Origin: Archivesica marissinica
Lineage: Eukaryota > Mollusca > Bivalvia > Venerida > Vesicomyidae
Assembly (NCBI GenBank): GCA_014843695.1
Contig: CM026386.1
Coordinates: forward strand, 87,067,642-87,131,641
Length of the DNA: 64,000 nucleotides
Direction of reading: 5' to 3'
A program made the translations under genes and the position numbers. Of the stretch, positions 1-11,488 are shown one piece after another (the stretch's first letter is position 1; every line of letters begins with the position of its first letter). A model generated the notes under the pieces. The model did not search any database. It was not told where the DNA came from and saw only the letters and a list, made by a program, of their open reading frames with translations.

Positions 1-1057
1 CCTTGTAGAATATTGGAAGATCCATCAATGAGTTTCGTCAGCTATTCACTGCGTCTAAATTCATTTAAAACTAAAAGATCAGCACCAAACTTATCTAGAT
101 GGCATATTGGAAAACAATCTAATTATAGTTTCAAAATGTTTCAAAGTTTATTTGTTTCCATCCAGAAGGTCTCAGCGCCATGTGGCATACATGTACATAT
201 AAACAATTATGGCGACAGCAAATCACTATGCATGACATGTTAACTTACTTTAAGGCCCAAACTGCTGTTGGTATTATTTTTTTAAATAACACACCAAATA
301 TCGTTCATATAATTATTAAGAATGTACCAAGTAAATATTAAATATATTATTAATGCATAAATAACATTATGTTATTATATAGATTGTAAGAATTAAGAAA
401 TGGCTTACATATATCGAACCGTTTTAGAAGTTTTATCACAAAACAGCAGATCTGATGCTATGTAATAGTAAATGTAAATACCAATTAGGTAACATTTATT
501 TCACTGCGCTTGCATTTCTCACAAAATGGGACTTTATACTGTTTATAGTATATTTAATACATGTAATATTCCAAACTATATACGTTCGATACTGTCATAC
601 TTAAGTTGAACTTTTCTTCTTAATAACATTATGCTTATACAAATATATAAATTTACAATCCCTAAACATATTCAAATGCAGATATCTCAATAATAAATCG
701 AATTAAAGATATCATAACTGGAAAAGTGCGACGAATCACAGAATTTATCATATACGTATATCCAGAAAATGAATAGAATTCATAAAACATTATAAGTGTA
801 TTGGTAAACACCTTACCCATTTTAATCATAACATATTAGCATACGATTGTAAATATATCATGTTAATCCCACTCTGTGTCTATTCATTAATCAAAAATAC
901 ACAATAGGTGATGCAAACAAGAATCCGGGACAGGAACTCTATTTGGTTCTTTGACGATGCATGGATTGCAAGCGTCTGATTAATCAATTAAACAAATATC
1001 AAGAACAATAATATTAGCAAAATGTGCCCGCATAAAAGTATTTACAATATTTATGAC
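1..1057. other. AT-rich non-coding sequence, nothing recognised
   Basis: I see no convincing exon, RNA gene or transposon here. The only open frame near the start (13-243, + strand) is short and resembles nothing I recognise. The sequence is strongly AT-rich with scattered ATATAT runs. Confidence 0.5.
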
Positions 1058-1690
1058 GTTTACGGGAAATGTTTATGACGCTTATAGAAATATTTTTATA
1101 TGACGTATTGCGTGGTTTTATGAGTTTATGACGCATAGCGGATTGTGTTATGACGTTTAGTGGTATTTTGACGGATAGCTGACTTTGCATGACGTATAGC
1201 GGTCTTTTGACGGATAGCTGACTTTGCATGACGTTTAGTGGTATTTTGACGGATAGCTGACTTTGCATGACGTATAGCGGTCTGTTGACGGATAGATAAC
1301 TTTACATGACGTATAGCGATCTGTTGACGGATAGCTGACTTTACATGACGTATAGCGGTCTGTTGACGGATAGCTGACTTTACATGACGTATAGCGGTCT
1401 TTTGACGGATATCTGACTTTACATGACGTATAACGGTCTATTGACGGATAGATGACTTTACATGACGTATAACGGTCTGTTGACGGATAGATGACTTTAC
1501 ATGACATATAACGGTCTGTTGACGGATAGCTGACTTTACATGACGTATAACGGTCTGTTGACGGATAGATGACATTACATGACATATAACGGTCTGTTTA
1601 CGGATAGCTGACTTTACATGACGTATAACGGTCTGTTGACGGATAGATGACTTTACATGACATATAACGGTATTTTGACCTTTAAGTGAG
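1058..1690. repeat. 39-bp minisatellite with TGACGTA cores
   Basis: About a dozen clear 39-bp units, each carrying ATGACGTATAGCGGTC and TTGACGGATAGCTGAC blocks. The first 100 bp or so are more degenerate (ATGACGTTTACGG, ATGACGCATAGCGG). Because 39 is divisible by three, the minus strand stays open and gives a meaningless 13-residue peptide repeat; no protein is called. The array ends about 95 bp before the left inverted-repeat arm. The core ATGACGTAT(A/C)GCG recurs inside that arm (ATGACGTATCGCGC near 1840 and 2011), so array and arm may share ancestry. Confidence 0.9.
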
Positions 1691-2225
1691 TTTATTGCGT
1701 TTAGCGTTACTACACATAATTTATATAAATGTGTGTTGGATAATCAATGATATCTTATCTTATTAAAGCATATCTACCTATGTGAGTAGTAAACCCGTCT
1801 CTTTGCTTGTTTGGTATACGCGTCACTATAGAGTCTATTGATGACGTATCGCGCAACTACCGAGCTCTTTGCTTTTTTAGTAAACCCAGCTCTTTGGATG
1901 TAAACAAACGGGCGCCATTTTGAATACGCTTTATAGTAACTCATTTGCATATAAGGTAATATAAAGTAGGTCACGCGAGTGCGCGTATATTTTTAGTATA
2001 GAGTCTATTGATGACGTATCGCGCAACTACCGAGTTCTGTGTACGCAGGCGTATGTCCATATCGGACGATCTAGTAACAGCGTCTCTACGCGGCGTCCAT
2101 TTTGGATGACCTCACGATTAAGTTATGTCTGGGCTTATCGGATAATGTACATCTTATAATTCCGTTTCGAACATAATGCGACATATGTACGCTAAATGAC
2201 CATTACATATCCGGAGCGTTAACAT

Positions 2226-2660
2226 CGTCGCATAAAAATGTTCTTCGAAGACACTAGAGTACGTCAGAATAATCGGTACCTGGTGGCCCCGCCACGTACC
2301 CTGATGACACTCTCCACCCTACGTCTCATGCTTCCAGTCGGATCTGTTCTCGGGTCAATAACATCCATACAGAGCCGCTTCCAACGGGTCTATACTGGGG
2401 AGGGGGTTCCGTACCTACATTCTCCGCCCACACATGGATTCAGATCCGGGCTTACCGCTGGCCAGGGTGGAGTTGTCACTGCATTGGCCCTCATGAAATC
2501 CACTACGGTACGTGCTATGTGAGGCCTGGCGCTGTCGTCCGTGTACCGAGGTCGTGTAGCAAGTGGATGGCAGTCGCGTGACAACGACTGGCTGTAGGAC
2601 GTCACGGATGTACTGAGCTCCGGCTACGTTCCCCTTGATGGTGACCAAATCCAGCTCGCA
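2226..2660 (-). pseudogene. Tc1/mariner-type transposase remnant in left arm
   Basis: Read on the minus strand, pieces resemble the catalytic C-terminal half of Tc1-type transposases: GNVAGAQYIRDVLQPVVV, then in another frame DSARPHIARTVVDFMRANAV and WPAVSPDLNP. In Tc1 proteins the DNARPH aspartate and the acidic residue just after SPDLNP belong to the DDE/D triad. Here DNARPH reads DSARPH, and the usual IEHLWD after SPDLNP is gone. The frame shifts between pieces, so it cannot make a working enzyme. The same remnant lies in the right arm, so it predates or was copied with the inverted repeat. Confidence 0.7.
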
Positions 2661-2679
2661 ATCATGGGACAGGCATCGC

Positions 2680-2872
2680 CACCTCCGTACGACAGGAAGT
2701 CGTGATAGCGCAGCGTTCGCTTCAGGTCCGGAGTTCGAGCCCCGCTGGAGCCGTTACGAGCGTGCCCTTGGCATTTGAATTCCCTCTTCTCTCTCCCTCT
2801 CCACCAGGAACGAGGTCTCGATAGTTGGAATAACTCGTTTCGCGATCGAGCTAAAATAAATATGTATTAAAA
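2680..2872 (+). repeat. tRNA-headed SINE in left arm (family 2)
   Basis: The head has a box A-like GATAGCGCAGCG and a box B-like GGAGTTCGAGCCCC. The body has an AGGAACGAGGTCTCGATAG block and a tail TTCGCGATCGAGCTAAAATA. The same body and tail appear in minus orientation in the right arm, at 20956-21120 and at 50388-50585, and as a tail fragment at 3384-3460. It looks like a dispersed Pol III retroposon, not a functional tRNA. Confidence 0.6.
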
Positions 2873-3027
2873 AAAACGGATGAAGTTAAGCAAAGCGAAC
2901 TGAACTGACGTTCTTTTACGACATCGGTATACCGGGATATACTGATCGGTACAGTAACAGAGTGAAAGTGGTGTATAAGAAAACGAAGCGACTACACTAC
3001 ACTACATACCCGATTGCACCGACCAAG

Positions 3028-3170
3028 GAGAGCTATAAATAGACACCAATGGGAACGAACCGCTCTATAAATAGCGAGCGCGTACGTTTCTATAAATAAC
3101 GACTATGAACCGATCCATAAATAACGATTACGAACGCTTCTATAAATATAGACCGATTAGAACGGACTTA
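3028..3170 (+). promoter_or_regulatory. Cluster of TATAAATA boxes, left arm
   Basis: TATAAATA occurs near 3034, 3065, 3090 and 3141, with CATAAATA near 3116, spaced roughly 25-30 bp. A CCAAT sequence lies near 3046. The spacing and repetition look like a multiplied core promoter pointing right. Beyond the arm edge, the first ATG (3187) is followed after four codons by GGTAAGTT, a good splice donor, so a short first exon is possible; I could not follow it into a convincing second exon. Confidence 0.5.
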
Positions 3171-4410
3171 GGCCTCAAACTTCAACCATGCTGTCAACGG
3201 GTAAGTTCATTATATTATTCAAACTCGGCGTACGTTTTGATAGCGTAAGAAATCCTAATTATACGCTATATACTTAACTTAATGTACTTTAGCGGAAATG
3301 AATAATATATATCTTATCTCGTTACGTATAATTCCATAAAGACGCGATAAATTATTAATAATCAGTAATGTACGTTTTACAGGGTATGGATTCCATCAGG
3401 AATGAGATATCCAGAGCGATTAATATAACATCGTAAGAACTTGTTTCGCGATCGAGCAAATATAATTTTGTAATAAAATAATATTATCCATTCAACATAT
3501 TCGCGTATCAAGGAATATGAGACGAGGGATGGAACGATTAATATAAATGTGTAATACTCGGTGTTCAAATTATAAAACCCGTCTGATGGCTATCTCCGAA
3601 TAAATCCTATCGTTTCGTATGACGCATGTTAGTTGTTTGCTCAATACATTGGAATGACTCCGATAATGCATGTGCGGTGCTACATAACTCGAAAACCCAG
3701 TGTGTCAGAGACAAATTTATAACCATCACGAACGCAGTAGGTACACAAAACTGACACAGGTAATTATAAATATCGCAAGGCAAATTGTTTCATGATTCTA
3801 AGTAAATTGAAGTAATTAATACGTTTACATACCAGGGTTGTCAATGCCAGCCGTTAAAAACTAAAGGTAAGACGAGTAATTAACCAGCAACATTTCCCTG
3901 AGCTACAACATAGCGGATTAACTGATAAGCCCAGAGTGCGTACATAACTTAATCAGGAGGTCATCCGCAGCTAATTGGTCCTAATTGATGTGGAGATATC
4001 CCAATGATGTTGAAGACAGGGCTTGCTACTGAGTTATCACAACTACGCTATCTCATAAGACAAGAACCGTCTGTGATGATTCATTAATGGACAATATTTT
4101 ATTAACACCCAAACAAGATTGTCTTTAAGACGTATCTGCAAATAATTAAAATCGCTTTCGTTTGCTAAATGTATGCGTACTTGCCATGGGGAATTCTTGT
4201 AATCACTCAATATTATATATTCTTTGTAGTCTCATAATACTTAATTAACTAAAGGGAGGTAATATTCATTAATATTATTTTCAATATTTCCTAAATGCGA
4301 TTAAGGCGATAAATACTCTATATATATAATAATGTCTAATATATAAAAGTGATTCGATAATATTAATCAATCCATATAAATAATTTGTAACCGCTGTGTT
4401 ATAATAAACA
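3171..4410. other. Non-coding interior with a SINE tail fragment
   Basis: AT-rich sequence without a convincing gene. Positions 3384-3460 match the family-2 SINE tail (GATTCCATCAGGAATGAG block followed by TTTCGCGATCGAGCAAATA). Confidence 0.5.
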
Positions 4411-4672
4411 GACGGATCTGTAGCCCAGTGGTAAAACGATGGACTGGTAATCCAGGGATCACAGGTTCGATCCCCCGTCTGACCCTAATAAAATTAACGG
4501 TCTTTCAGATGGGACGTTAAACCGAGGTATCGTGTCTGTGCTTTACATCGGAACCAGAGGAGACTCTGTAATGGGTCTCTGTCTGTATCATTGCACTATC
4601 CTCCAAAATTACTAATCTCTTCAGGAGAGCGACGCTCATATGGGTAACCAGTAGCGACGATAAATAAACGTA
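4411..4672 (+). repeat. tRNA-headed SINE, family 1
   Basis: The head folds like a tRNA: GACGGATCTGTAGCCCAGTG (box A region), an anticodon-like arm with loop CTGGTAA, and box B GGTTCGATCCCCCGTC. The body contains GATGGGACGTTAAACCGAGG and the tail TAGCGACGATAAATAAACGT. Anticodon GGT suggests descent from tRNA-Thr. The GACGTTAAACCGAGGTC core resembles one common in molluscan V-type SINEs, from memory only. Confidence 0.8.
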
Positions 4673-4910
4673 AAGACACCATTTGTACTAAGGGCATAGA
4701 GGTTCAACACGCCAGTCTAACAGTAACTGAAGTACACATTAGTTCATATGGTGTTGTTGTCAGTTCAAATCAGTCATAAAATGACAAATTGGCTCATTAA
4801 TTTAAGATGAAATAGCGGGGAATGAAATTAAAAGATGGAATTAACCAGACCAGACAATCATGGGCAACACGAGGACATACTTTGGTAGTAGCGTTAAGCT
4901 TAGTGGTACA

Positions 4911-5190
4911 GACGGATCTGTAGTCCAGTGGTAACACGCTGGACTGGTAATCTAGGGATCGTAGGTTCGATCCCCCGTCTGACCCTAATACAATTAACAG
5001 TCTTTCAGATGGGACTTTAAACCGAGGTCTCGTGTCGATGCTTTACACCGTGCACGTAAAAGAACCAGAGGAGACTCTGGAATGTGTCTCAGTCTGTATC
5101 ATTGCACTATCCTCCAAAAATCTAAAATGACTAATCTCTTCAGGAGGCGTCGCTCGTATGGGCAACGGGTAGCGACGATAAATACACGTA
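4911..5190 (+). repeat. tRNA-headed SINE, family 1
   Basis: Second copy about 500 bp after the first, with the same head, anticodon-like loop CTGGTAA, AAACCGAGGTCTCGTGT core and GGTAGCGACGATAAATA tail. It carries a slightly longer body (GTGCACGTAAAAGAACCAG) than the first copy. Confidence 0.85.
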
Positions 5191-5334
5191 AAACACACAG
5201 AAACTATCGACGAATTATTCAACGCAGTGGTGTGAACTTATCAATGCATTGTGTTTGTTTATTATAGCGTCACCCTATTTTATTTCTGACTTATGATACA
5301 CCACTTATTATGAACATCAGTACTTCCCGAATCC

Positions 5335-5503
5335 TATGCTCGTATGCCTGGCGCCATGCTGGTGGGCACTCGGTAACCATTATTTAACTAGCTGGCGGCT
5401 CACCAACCGGCCAAATCAGAACAAACCCCTAACGAGGTTCGAACGTTCGACCACCTCCCGCTCCGTAGGCGGACACCTTAACCACTAGGCCACGGAGACG
5501 GTG
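5335..5503 (-). repeat. tRNA-headed SINE, family 3
   Basis: On the minus strand a tRNA-like head reads CCGTGGCCTAGTGGTTAAGG (box A) and later GTTCGAACCTCGTTAGG (box B), followed by an unrelated body. The gap-adjacent TTTTTAGCCTAATGGTT at 27161-27177 has a similar box A. Confidence 0.55.
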
Positions 5504-6047
5504 TATGTATGTTTCAACACAAGCGGTTGAAACTATAAATGGATGCTTCAACACCTGAGTTTGAAACTATGAATGTATATTTCAAACCAAACTATCAATA
5601 TAGCCTATACATATGCAACACAGAGTTATAAAACAATAAAACGTGTTGGTTTATATGAATAGCAGACGGAATGTCTGGAAAATGCAATGTCAAAAATGAG
5701 AACGAAATATTTATTTCGCTATAAACTTTCTGCTTATCAACTCAACGGTATTTTCCATGGAACATTATTCGGCTCGTTTCAAGTTTGATTTATTTGACAT
5801 CTTGACACGCGTACATTTTGACGCGCAAACCCCACGTTGTATCTCCGCGTGAGAGTTCGCGCAATTAGTGTATAATTAAGGGCAAATATAAACATTAGCA
5901 TAAATTGGGAAAATAAGCTCTGTAACGCTTCATTATAGCAAGAATATTTAAAACATGTAAACATAACGTCATATCATATTTACAATCAGACTATTCATAG
6001 TGTATATATAGATATACGCACATATCTATATATACGCGCATATATAT
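5504..6047. other. Non-coding sequence
   Basis: Short imperfect repeats of ACCTGAGTTTGAAACTATGAA type lie at about 5510-5600. I see no gene. Confidence 0.45.
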
Positions 6048-6155
6048 TGTCTGTCTGTATGTCTGTCTGTCTGTCTGTCTGCCTGCCTGCCTGCCTGCCT
6101 GCCTGTCTGTCTGTCCGTCCGTCCGTCTGTCCGTCTGGCGGTCTGTCTGTCGGTG
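6048..6155. repeat. Compound tetranucleotide microsatellite (CTGT/CCTG/CCGT)
   Basis: Uninterrupted CTGT units give way to CCTG units, then CTGT and CCGT again. The minus-strand reading DRQTDRQ / AGRQ is a repeat artefact. Confidence 0.95.
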
Positions 6156-6212
6156 GAGCATATTCTGCCTTGTGCACTGTCCTCCAAAACAACGGCTTTG
6201 ATGTTTTCATGA

Positions 6213-6282
6213 TGGATATGTAATGGTCATTTAGCGTGCATATGTCACATTATGCGCGAAACAGAATTATAAGATGTACATG
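6213..6282 (+). repeat. Partial third copy of inverted-repeat sequence
   Basis: The sequence from ATATGTAATGGTCATTTAGC to GGAATTATAAGATGTACA in the right arm (about 15152-15212) recurs here with several substitutions, in the same direction. It is a fragment of about 70 bp inside the unit, so the arm sequence is itself repetitive. Confidence 0.75.
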
Positions 6283-6803
6283 TATGTAAATGCTGTATGT
6301 AGGCCTACAGCGGTACTCAAATCAATCTAAAAACAGCAACAATTATGGGGCGACGTTTCGCTATTTCTTTAGTATTATACGGATATCCATAATTCGATTA
6401 TTAGATATAGGGTAGCGCCGCGTATGAGCACGATATATGCTGTTTATAATGAAGCTAAAAGACTTGGCCTACGAATATGACGTCATCAATTTTTCGACTC
6501 GGAGTTAGATCGTAGAAATCTGTATAATTCGACGTAGCTCGGCGAGACCGATACGACGATATATTTCCTTTATTTATACGTCGAGTAGTTTTCGAGATAT
6601 AGAGGTAAATAGATAAAGATTTTATATATCCTTAAAGTCCCTTTAATGAAAATGAAAAAAATATTTAAACGTAAGTAACGTTACTATACGTTAGTTCTAA
6701 TATACGCGTAGCGTCGTCACGAGTCCGACGCTACCCTTCATTTTGATCTATCATTATTCGATATATCTATAATACTGATAATCTCCTTTAATCGTAAAGA
6801 AAA
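6283..6803. other. CpG-richer non-coding interior
   Basis: No gene seen. The stretch has visibly more CG dinucleotides than the surrounding AT-rich DNA (for example GACGTAGCTCGGCGAGACCG) and contains AAAGTCCCTTTAATG, also found in similar form near 11970. Confidence 0.45.
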
Positions 6804-6924
6804 ATGAACTTTCGAGGAAACTGGCCGTGTTTGGTATCGTGGGAAAGATCTCGAAGAGACAATGACGAATCCGCGACTCAATTAATGGTCCAACCTCATA
6901 CCGGAAGTAGTGATCCTAAAAATC
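6804..6924 (+). CDS. Possible first coding exon, unknown protein
   Basis: From the ATG at 6804 an open frame of about 40 codons (starting MNFRGNWPCLVSWERSRR) ends at a strong splice donor, AAAATC/GTAAGTACC. Its codon content is varied and unlike the repeat-derived frames nearby. It lies in the CpG-richer part of the unit, roughly 500 bp before a TATAAATA cluster. I do not recognise the protein and could not identify the next exon. It could be chance: one short frame and one donor motif are weak evidence. Confidence 0.3.
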
Positions 6925-7404
6925 GTAAGTACCGATATAAATTCGTTATATAAGCTTTATTATAGGTCTTATCTATCCGGGGGTTTCGATAATCGTACTA
7001 AACGATTATACGTTCCGCGCCTATGATTTTCAAAATTGAGGATAAAAATGGCGGGAAAACACTATCTCGCTTATTAATGGTCCATTCGACTCGGGGTGTG
7101 TTGATCCATTTGTGTCCGTATCTACCTTTAATTCTAATTACGTAGCTAATGTCCGTACACAATTACCTCCCTCTACACATTCTCATTATACCGATAAAAT
7201 GATTATATTTATTATCGTCATTTCGATCGTAAGATGTTGATGGCCGCGATGCTCTATTATATAATACGTATAGGTACCTAAATATCCTTACACTTTGGCA
7301 TCCGATACTTAAGTCGCAAAGGACTGAGCTTGTTTATAGTTTCCGGAATATTGCATCAGTCAGTCGTTGACGTCACCAAATCATGCCCAGACACGCATAG
7401 ACCT

Positions 7405-7610
7405 ATCCTATAAATGACCTACGTTACTATAAATAGAAAACTAGTTGGAACAGGCTATTTATATTCATCCAATCAGAACGTATTGCTATAAATAACAATG
7501 ACATACGTTACTATAAATAGAAAACTAGTTAGAACCGGTATTGCTATTTTTATTTATCCAAGGAGAGCGTATTGCTATAAATAACAATTACCTACGTTAC
7601 TATAAATAAC
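7405..7610 (+). promoter_or_regulatory. Second cluster of TATAAATA boxes
   Basis: TATAAATG or TATAAATA occurs near 7409, 7428, 7487, 7512, 7576 and 7601, within larger repeats containing ACGTTACTATAAATAG and CGTATTGCTATAAATAAC. A CCAAT sequence lies near 7469. The layout matches the arms' TATA clusters, although the flanking repeat differs. No gene downstream was recognised: the next 350 bp are unassigned and then a SINE begins. Confidence 0.5.
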
Positions 7611-7959
7611 TCATTTCTATGTTTATGTACGTGAGCACGAGCGTATGTGTGCGCGTGCGTGGTTGTAAAGTTGCCGCTGTTTGCAGAATGCCCCGTGTGT
7701 CACCTTAAACATCCTCAATCTGAATTCAATCGCCAGTACATCTAAGTTATCAACATCGCCATCATATTAAGCAGGCATATCTGTATTTAATCTTCATTAT
7801 AAACGCTGACCCCAGGGGGTTAGAGCCAGTCATGAGACAATCCTAGCGTAATTTACATACATACTTGTAAAAAAGAAACATACTTTTTGATAATGCGCCA
7901 TTGGGACTATTTCTGGGTGAATTGGCAACCACCGAAAACCTCACGTCATTTACGCGTTA
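7611..7959. other. Non-coding sequence
   Basis: GT-rich stretch, then AT-rich sequence with no gene or repeat that I recognise. Confidence 0.4.
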
Positions 7960-8217
7960 CGTAGTACAGTGGTCAACACGCTGGATTGGTAATCCATTGA
8001 TCGCAGGTTCGATCCCCCGTCTGACCCTAATAAAATTAACGGTATTTCAGATGGAACGTTAAACCGAGGTCTCGTGTCGGTGTTTTACATAATGCTCGTA
8101 AAATAACCATATCAGCCTCTGGATTGGGTCTCTGTCTGTATCATCGCACTATCCTCCAAAATGACTAATAATGAGCGTCGCTCATATGGGCAACCGCTGG
8201 CGACGATAAATAAACGT
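7960..8217 (+). repeat. tRNA-headed SINE, family 1
   Basis: The head is degenerate at its start (TAGTACAGTGGTCAACACGC) but box B GGTTCGATCCCCCGTC, the AACGTTAAACCGAGGTCTCG core and the GGCGACGATAAATAAACG tail are intact. Confidence 0.8.
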
Positions 8218-8339
8218 AAAGAACACAAAATTAGATATTGTATTCCAGCACATGATGTATGCATATCCTCATCCACAGTACTATATTATAATATTGCACT
8301 GCTTTTAATAGTCTGCTTTCTAAATCCTATATATAAATG

Positions 8340-9375
8340 TACGAAGGTCTCACATGTATGTATGTTCACCATATCTACATACATTACTACAAGATATACT
8401 CACACTGTCTCACCATATATACATACATTACTACAAGATATACACACTATCTCACCATATCTACATACATTACTAATAGATATATACACAATCTCACTGT
8501 ATCTACATTCATTACTACGAGATCTACACACTATGTCACCATATATACATTCATTACTACAAGATCTACAGACTATATCACCATATCTACATACCTTATT
8601 ACAATATATATCCACTATCTCACCATATTTACGTACATTACTACAAGATATACACAGTATCTCACCATATCTACATACATTATTACAAGAAATTATTCAC
8701 TATCTCACCATATCTACATTCATTATTACAAGATATACGCACTATCGAACCATATCTACGTACATTACTACAATAACTACACACTGTCTCACCATATCTA
8801 CATATATTACTACAAGATATACACACTATATATATATATATATATATATATACATACATTACTACAAGATATACACACTATCTCACCATATCTACATACA
8901 TTACTACAATAACTATACACTGTCTCACCATATCTACGTATTTACTACAAGATATAACACACTATCTCACCATATCTACGTACATTACTACAAGATATAC
9001 ACCTACTCACCATATCTACGTATATACTACAATATAATCCACTATCTCACCATATCGTACGTACATTACTAATATATATATATATTATATATATATATAC
9101 ATACATTACTACAAGATATATACACTATCTCACAATATCTACATTCATTACTACGAGATCTATAAACTATTTCACCATATATACATTCATTACTACAAGA
9201 TATACACACTATATCACCATATCTACATATATTACTACAATATATATCCACTATCTCACCATATGTATATTCATTACTACAAGATATACACACTATATCA
9301 CCATATCTACGTACATTACTACAATATATACACACTATCTCACTATATATACGTACATTACTACAATATATGTAT
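8340..9375. repeat. 42-bp tandem array, block 1
   Basis: Units of about 42 bp of the form ATTACTACAAGATATACACA followed by CTATCTCACCATATCTAC, interrupted by (TA)n runs near 8825 and 9070. Since 42 is a multiple of three, long frames stay open in several phases on both strands (for example 8161-9072); these are artefacts. Confidence 0.95.
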
Positions 9376-9527
9376 GTATGTTCCTTTATGTCAAACCTTG
9401 GGGACTAGCATGTTTTCCTGGGTAGACTTAGCCGACCTAAGTGGTTAACCATTACTAAGCAATGTGTGTGAGGTGCCTTGCTCAATGGCACTACATACGT
9501 GGCCTGACGAGTATCGAACGGGGAGTA

Positions 9528-9958
9528 TATACGCACTATCTCACCATATCTACGTACATTACTACAATATATATACACTATCGCCCCATATATACGCACT
9601 ATCTCACCATATCTACGTACATTACTACAATATATATACACTATCGCACCATATATACGTACATTGCTACTAAATATACACACTATCTCACCAAATCTAC
9701 GTACGTTACTACAAGATATATCCACTATCTCACAATATGTACGTACATTACTACAAGATATACACAGTATCTCACTATATCTACATACATTACTACAAGA
9801 AATTATTCACTATCTCACCATATATACATTCATTACTACAAGATCTACACACTATCACACCATATATACGTTCATTACTACAAGATATACACACTATATC
9901 ACCATATCTACATATATTGCTACAATATATACACACTATCGCACCATATCTACATACA
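9528..9958. repeat. 42-bp tandem array, block 2
   Basis: Same unit as block 1, with about ten copies. It is separated from block 1 by 150 bp of non-repetitive sequence and ends at CATCCCGCATCTTCCAACAC. Confidence 0.95.
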
Positions 9959-10405
9959 TCCCGCATCTTCCAACACAACACATGGACCTTACCATAGCAT
10001 TAGGTCGTCAGAACATGTATTACACCGTAGCGTTTCAGTTTTTGTATCTAACGTTTCAATTTTTTGACAGTAGCGTTTCAGTTTCTGACACAAGCGTTTC
10101 AGTTTCTGACACAAACGTTTCAGTTTTTGACATGAGCGTTTCAGTTTTTGTCATTAGCGTTTCAGTTTTTACCCGTTAACACGTAATTCTCAGTAGAGTC
10201 CGTTTCAGTTTTTGACACGAGCGTTTCAGTTTCTGACACGAGCGTTTCAGTTTCTGACACAAGCGTTTCAGTTTCTGACATATGCGTTTCAGTTTTTGTC
10301 ATTGTTATTTCAGTTGTTGTCTCCGTCGTTTCGATATGCGACGCTACAATCGCATTTTTGTGTCGTTAATCTGAAAAAAAATTGATGTGTCCCTTTAAAA
10401 CAATT
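9959..10405. repeat. 21-bp array and unique tail, copy 1
   Basis: Repeats of GCGTTTCAGTTTCTGACACA and variants, then CGTTTCGATATGCGACGCTA and ATTGATGTGTCCCTTTAAAA. The whole block recurs at 11489-11965, so the 42-bp array plus this block forms a larger duplicated unit of about 1.5 kb. Confidence 0.85.
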
Positions 10406-10409
10406 TTTA

Positions 10410-11488
10410 TATCCACTATCTCACCATATTTACGTACATTACTACAATAACTACACACTGTCTCACCATATCTACGTACATTACTACAAGATCTACACAC
10501 TATATCACCATATCTACGTATATTACAACAATATGTATCCACTATCTCACCATATATACGTACATTACTACAAGATATACGCACTATATCACCATATCTA
10601 CGTATATTACAACAATATGTATCCACTATCTCACCATATCTACGTACATTTCTACAAGATATACACACTATCTCACCATATATACGTACATTGCTACTAA
10701 ATATACACACTCTCTCACCAAAGCTACGTACATTACTACAAGATATACACACTATCGCACCATATCTACGTACATTACTACAAGAAATTATTCACTATCT
10801 CAACATATCTACGTACATTACTACAAGATATATACACTATCGTACCATATATACGTACATTACTACAATATATACGCACTATCTCACCATATCTACGTAC
10901 ATTACTACAAGATATATACACTATCGCACCATATCTACTTACATTACTACAATATCTACAAACTATCTCACCATATCTACATACATTTCTACAAGATATA
11001 CACACTATCTCCCCATATATACGTACATTGCTACTAAATATACACACTATCTCACCAATTCTACGTACATTACTGCAAGATATATCCACTATCTCACAAT
11101 ATTTACGTACATTACTACAAGATATACACACTATCTCACCATATCTACATCCATTACTACAAGATATACGCACTATTTCACCATATATACGTTCATTACC
11201 ACAATATATACACACTATATCACCATATCTACGTATATTACTACAAGATATACACACTATCGCACCATATCTACAAACATTGCTACAAAATATACACACT
11301 ATCTCACCATATCTACGTATATTACACCAATATAAATCCACTATCTCACCATATCTACATACATTACTAATAGATATATACACTATCTCACTATATCTAC
11401 GTTCATTACTACAAGATCTACACACTATATCACCATATCTACGTACATTCCTACAAGATATATCCACTATCTCATCATATTTAAATAC
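10410..11488. repeat. 42-bp tandem array, block 3
   Basis: About 25 units of the 42-bp repeat with local variants (CGCACCATATCTACG, TTGCTACTAAATATACAC). It ends, like block 2, at ACATCCCGCATCTTCCAACA. Confidence 0.95.

Larger units (their letters stand above)
1785..3170 (+). repeat. Left arm of long inverted repeat
   Basis: This matches the reverse complement of 14323-15746. From outside in it holds a sub-repeat (GAGTCTATTGATGACGTATC, near 1830 and 2000), a CpG-rich block ending at TAACATCGTCGCATAAAAATG, a Tc1-type transposase remnant, a tRNA-headed SINE and a TATAAATA cluster. The arms differ by an extra stretch of roughly 100-130 bp on the left (about 2870-2985), and by three sub-repeats on the right against two on the left. 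Identity stops after AACGGACTTA at 3170. Confidence 0.9.

Noticed and set aside
3187..3420. Spliced gene starting at ATG 3187 with a donor at 3201
   Set aside because: The acceptors tried (near 3291 and 3382) give stops within about a dozen codons, and the second lies at the edge of a SINE tail.
4411..4490. Functional tRNA-Thr genes
   Set aside because: The tRNA-like heads at 4411, 4911, 7960, 40703 and 54131 are each followed by the same SINE body and tail, with mismatched stems; they are retroposon heads.
5995..6210. Small Asp-Arg-Gln-Thr-rich protein on the minus strand
   Set aside because: It is the translation of a tetranucleotide microsatellite.
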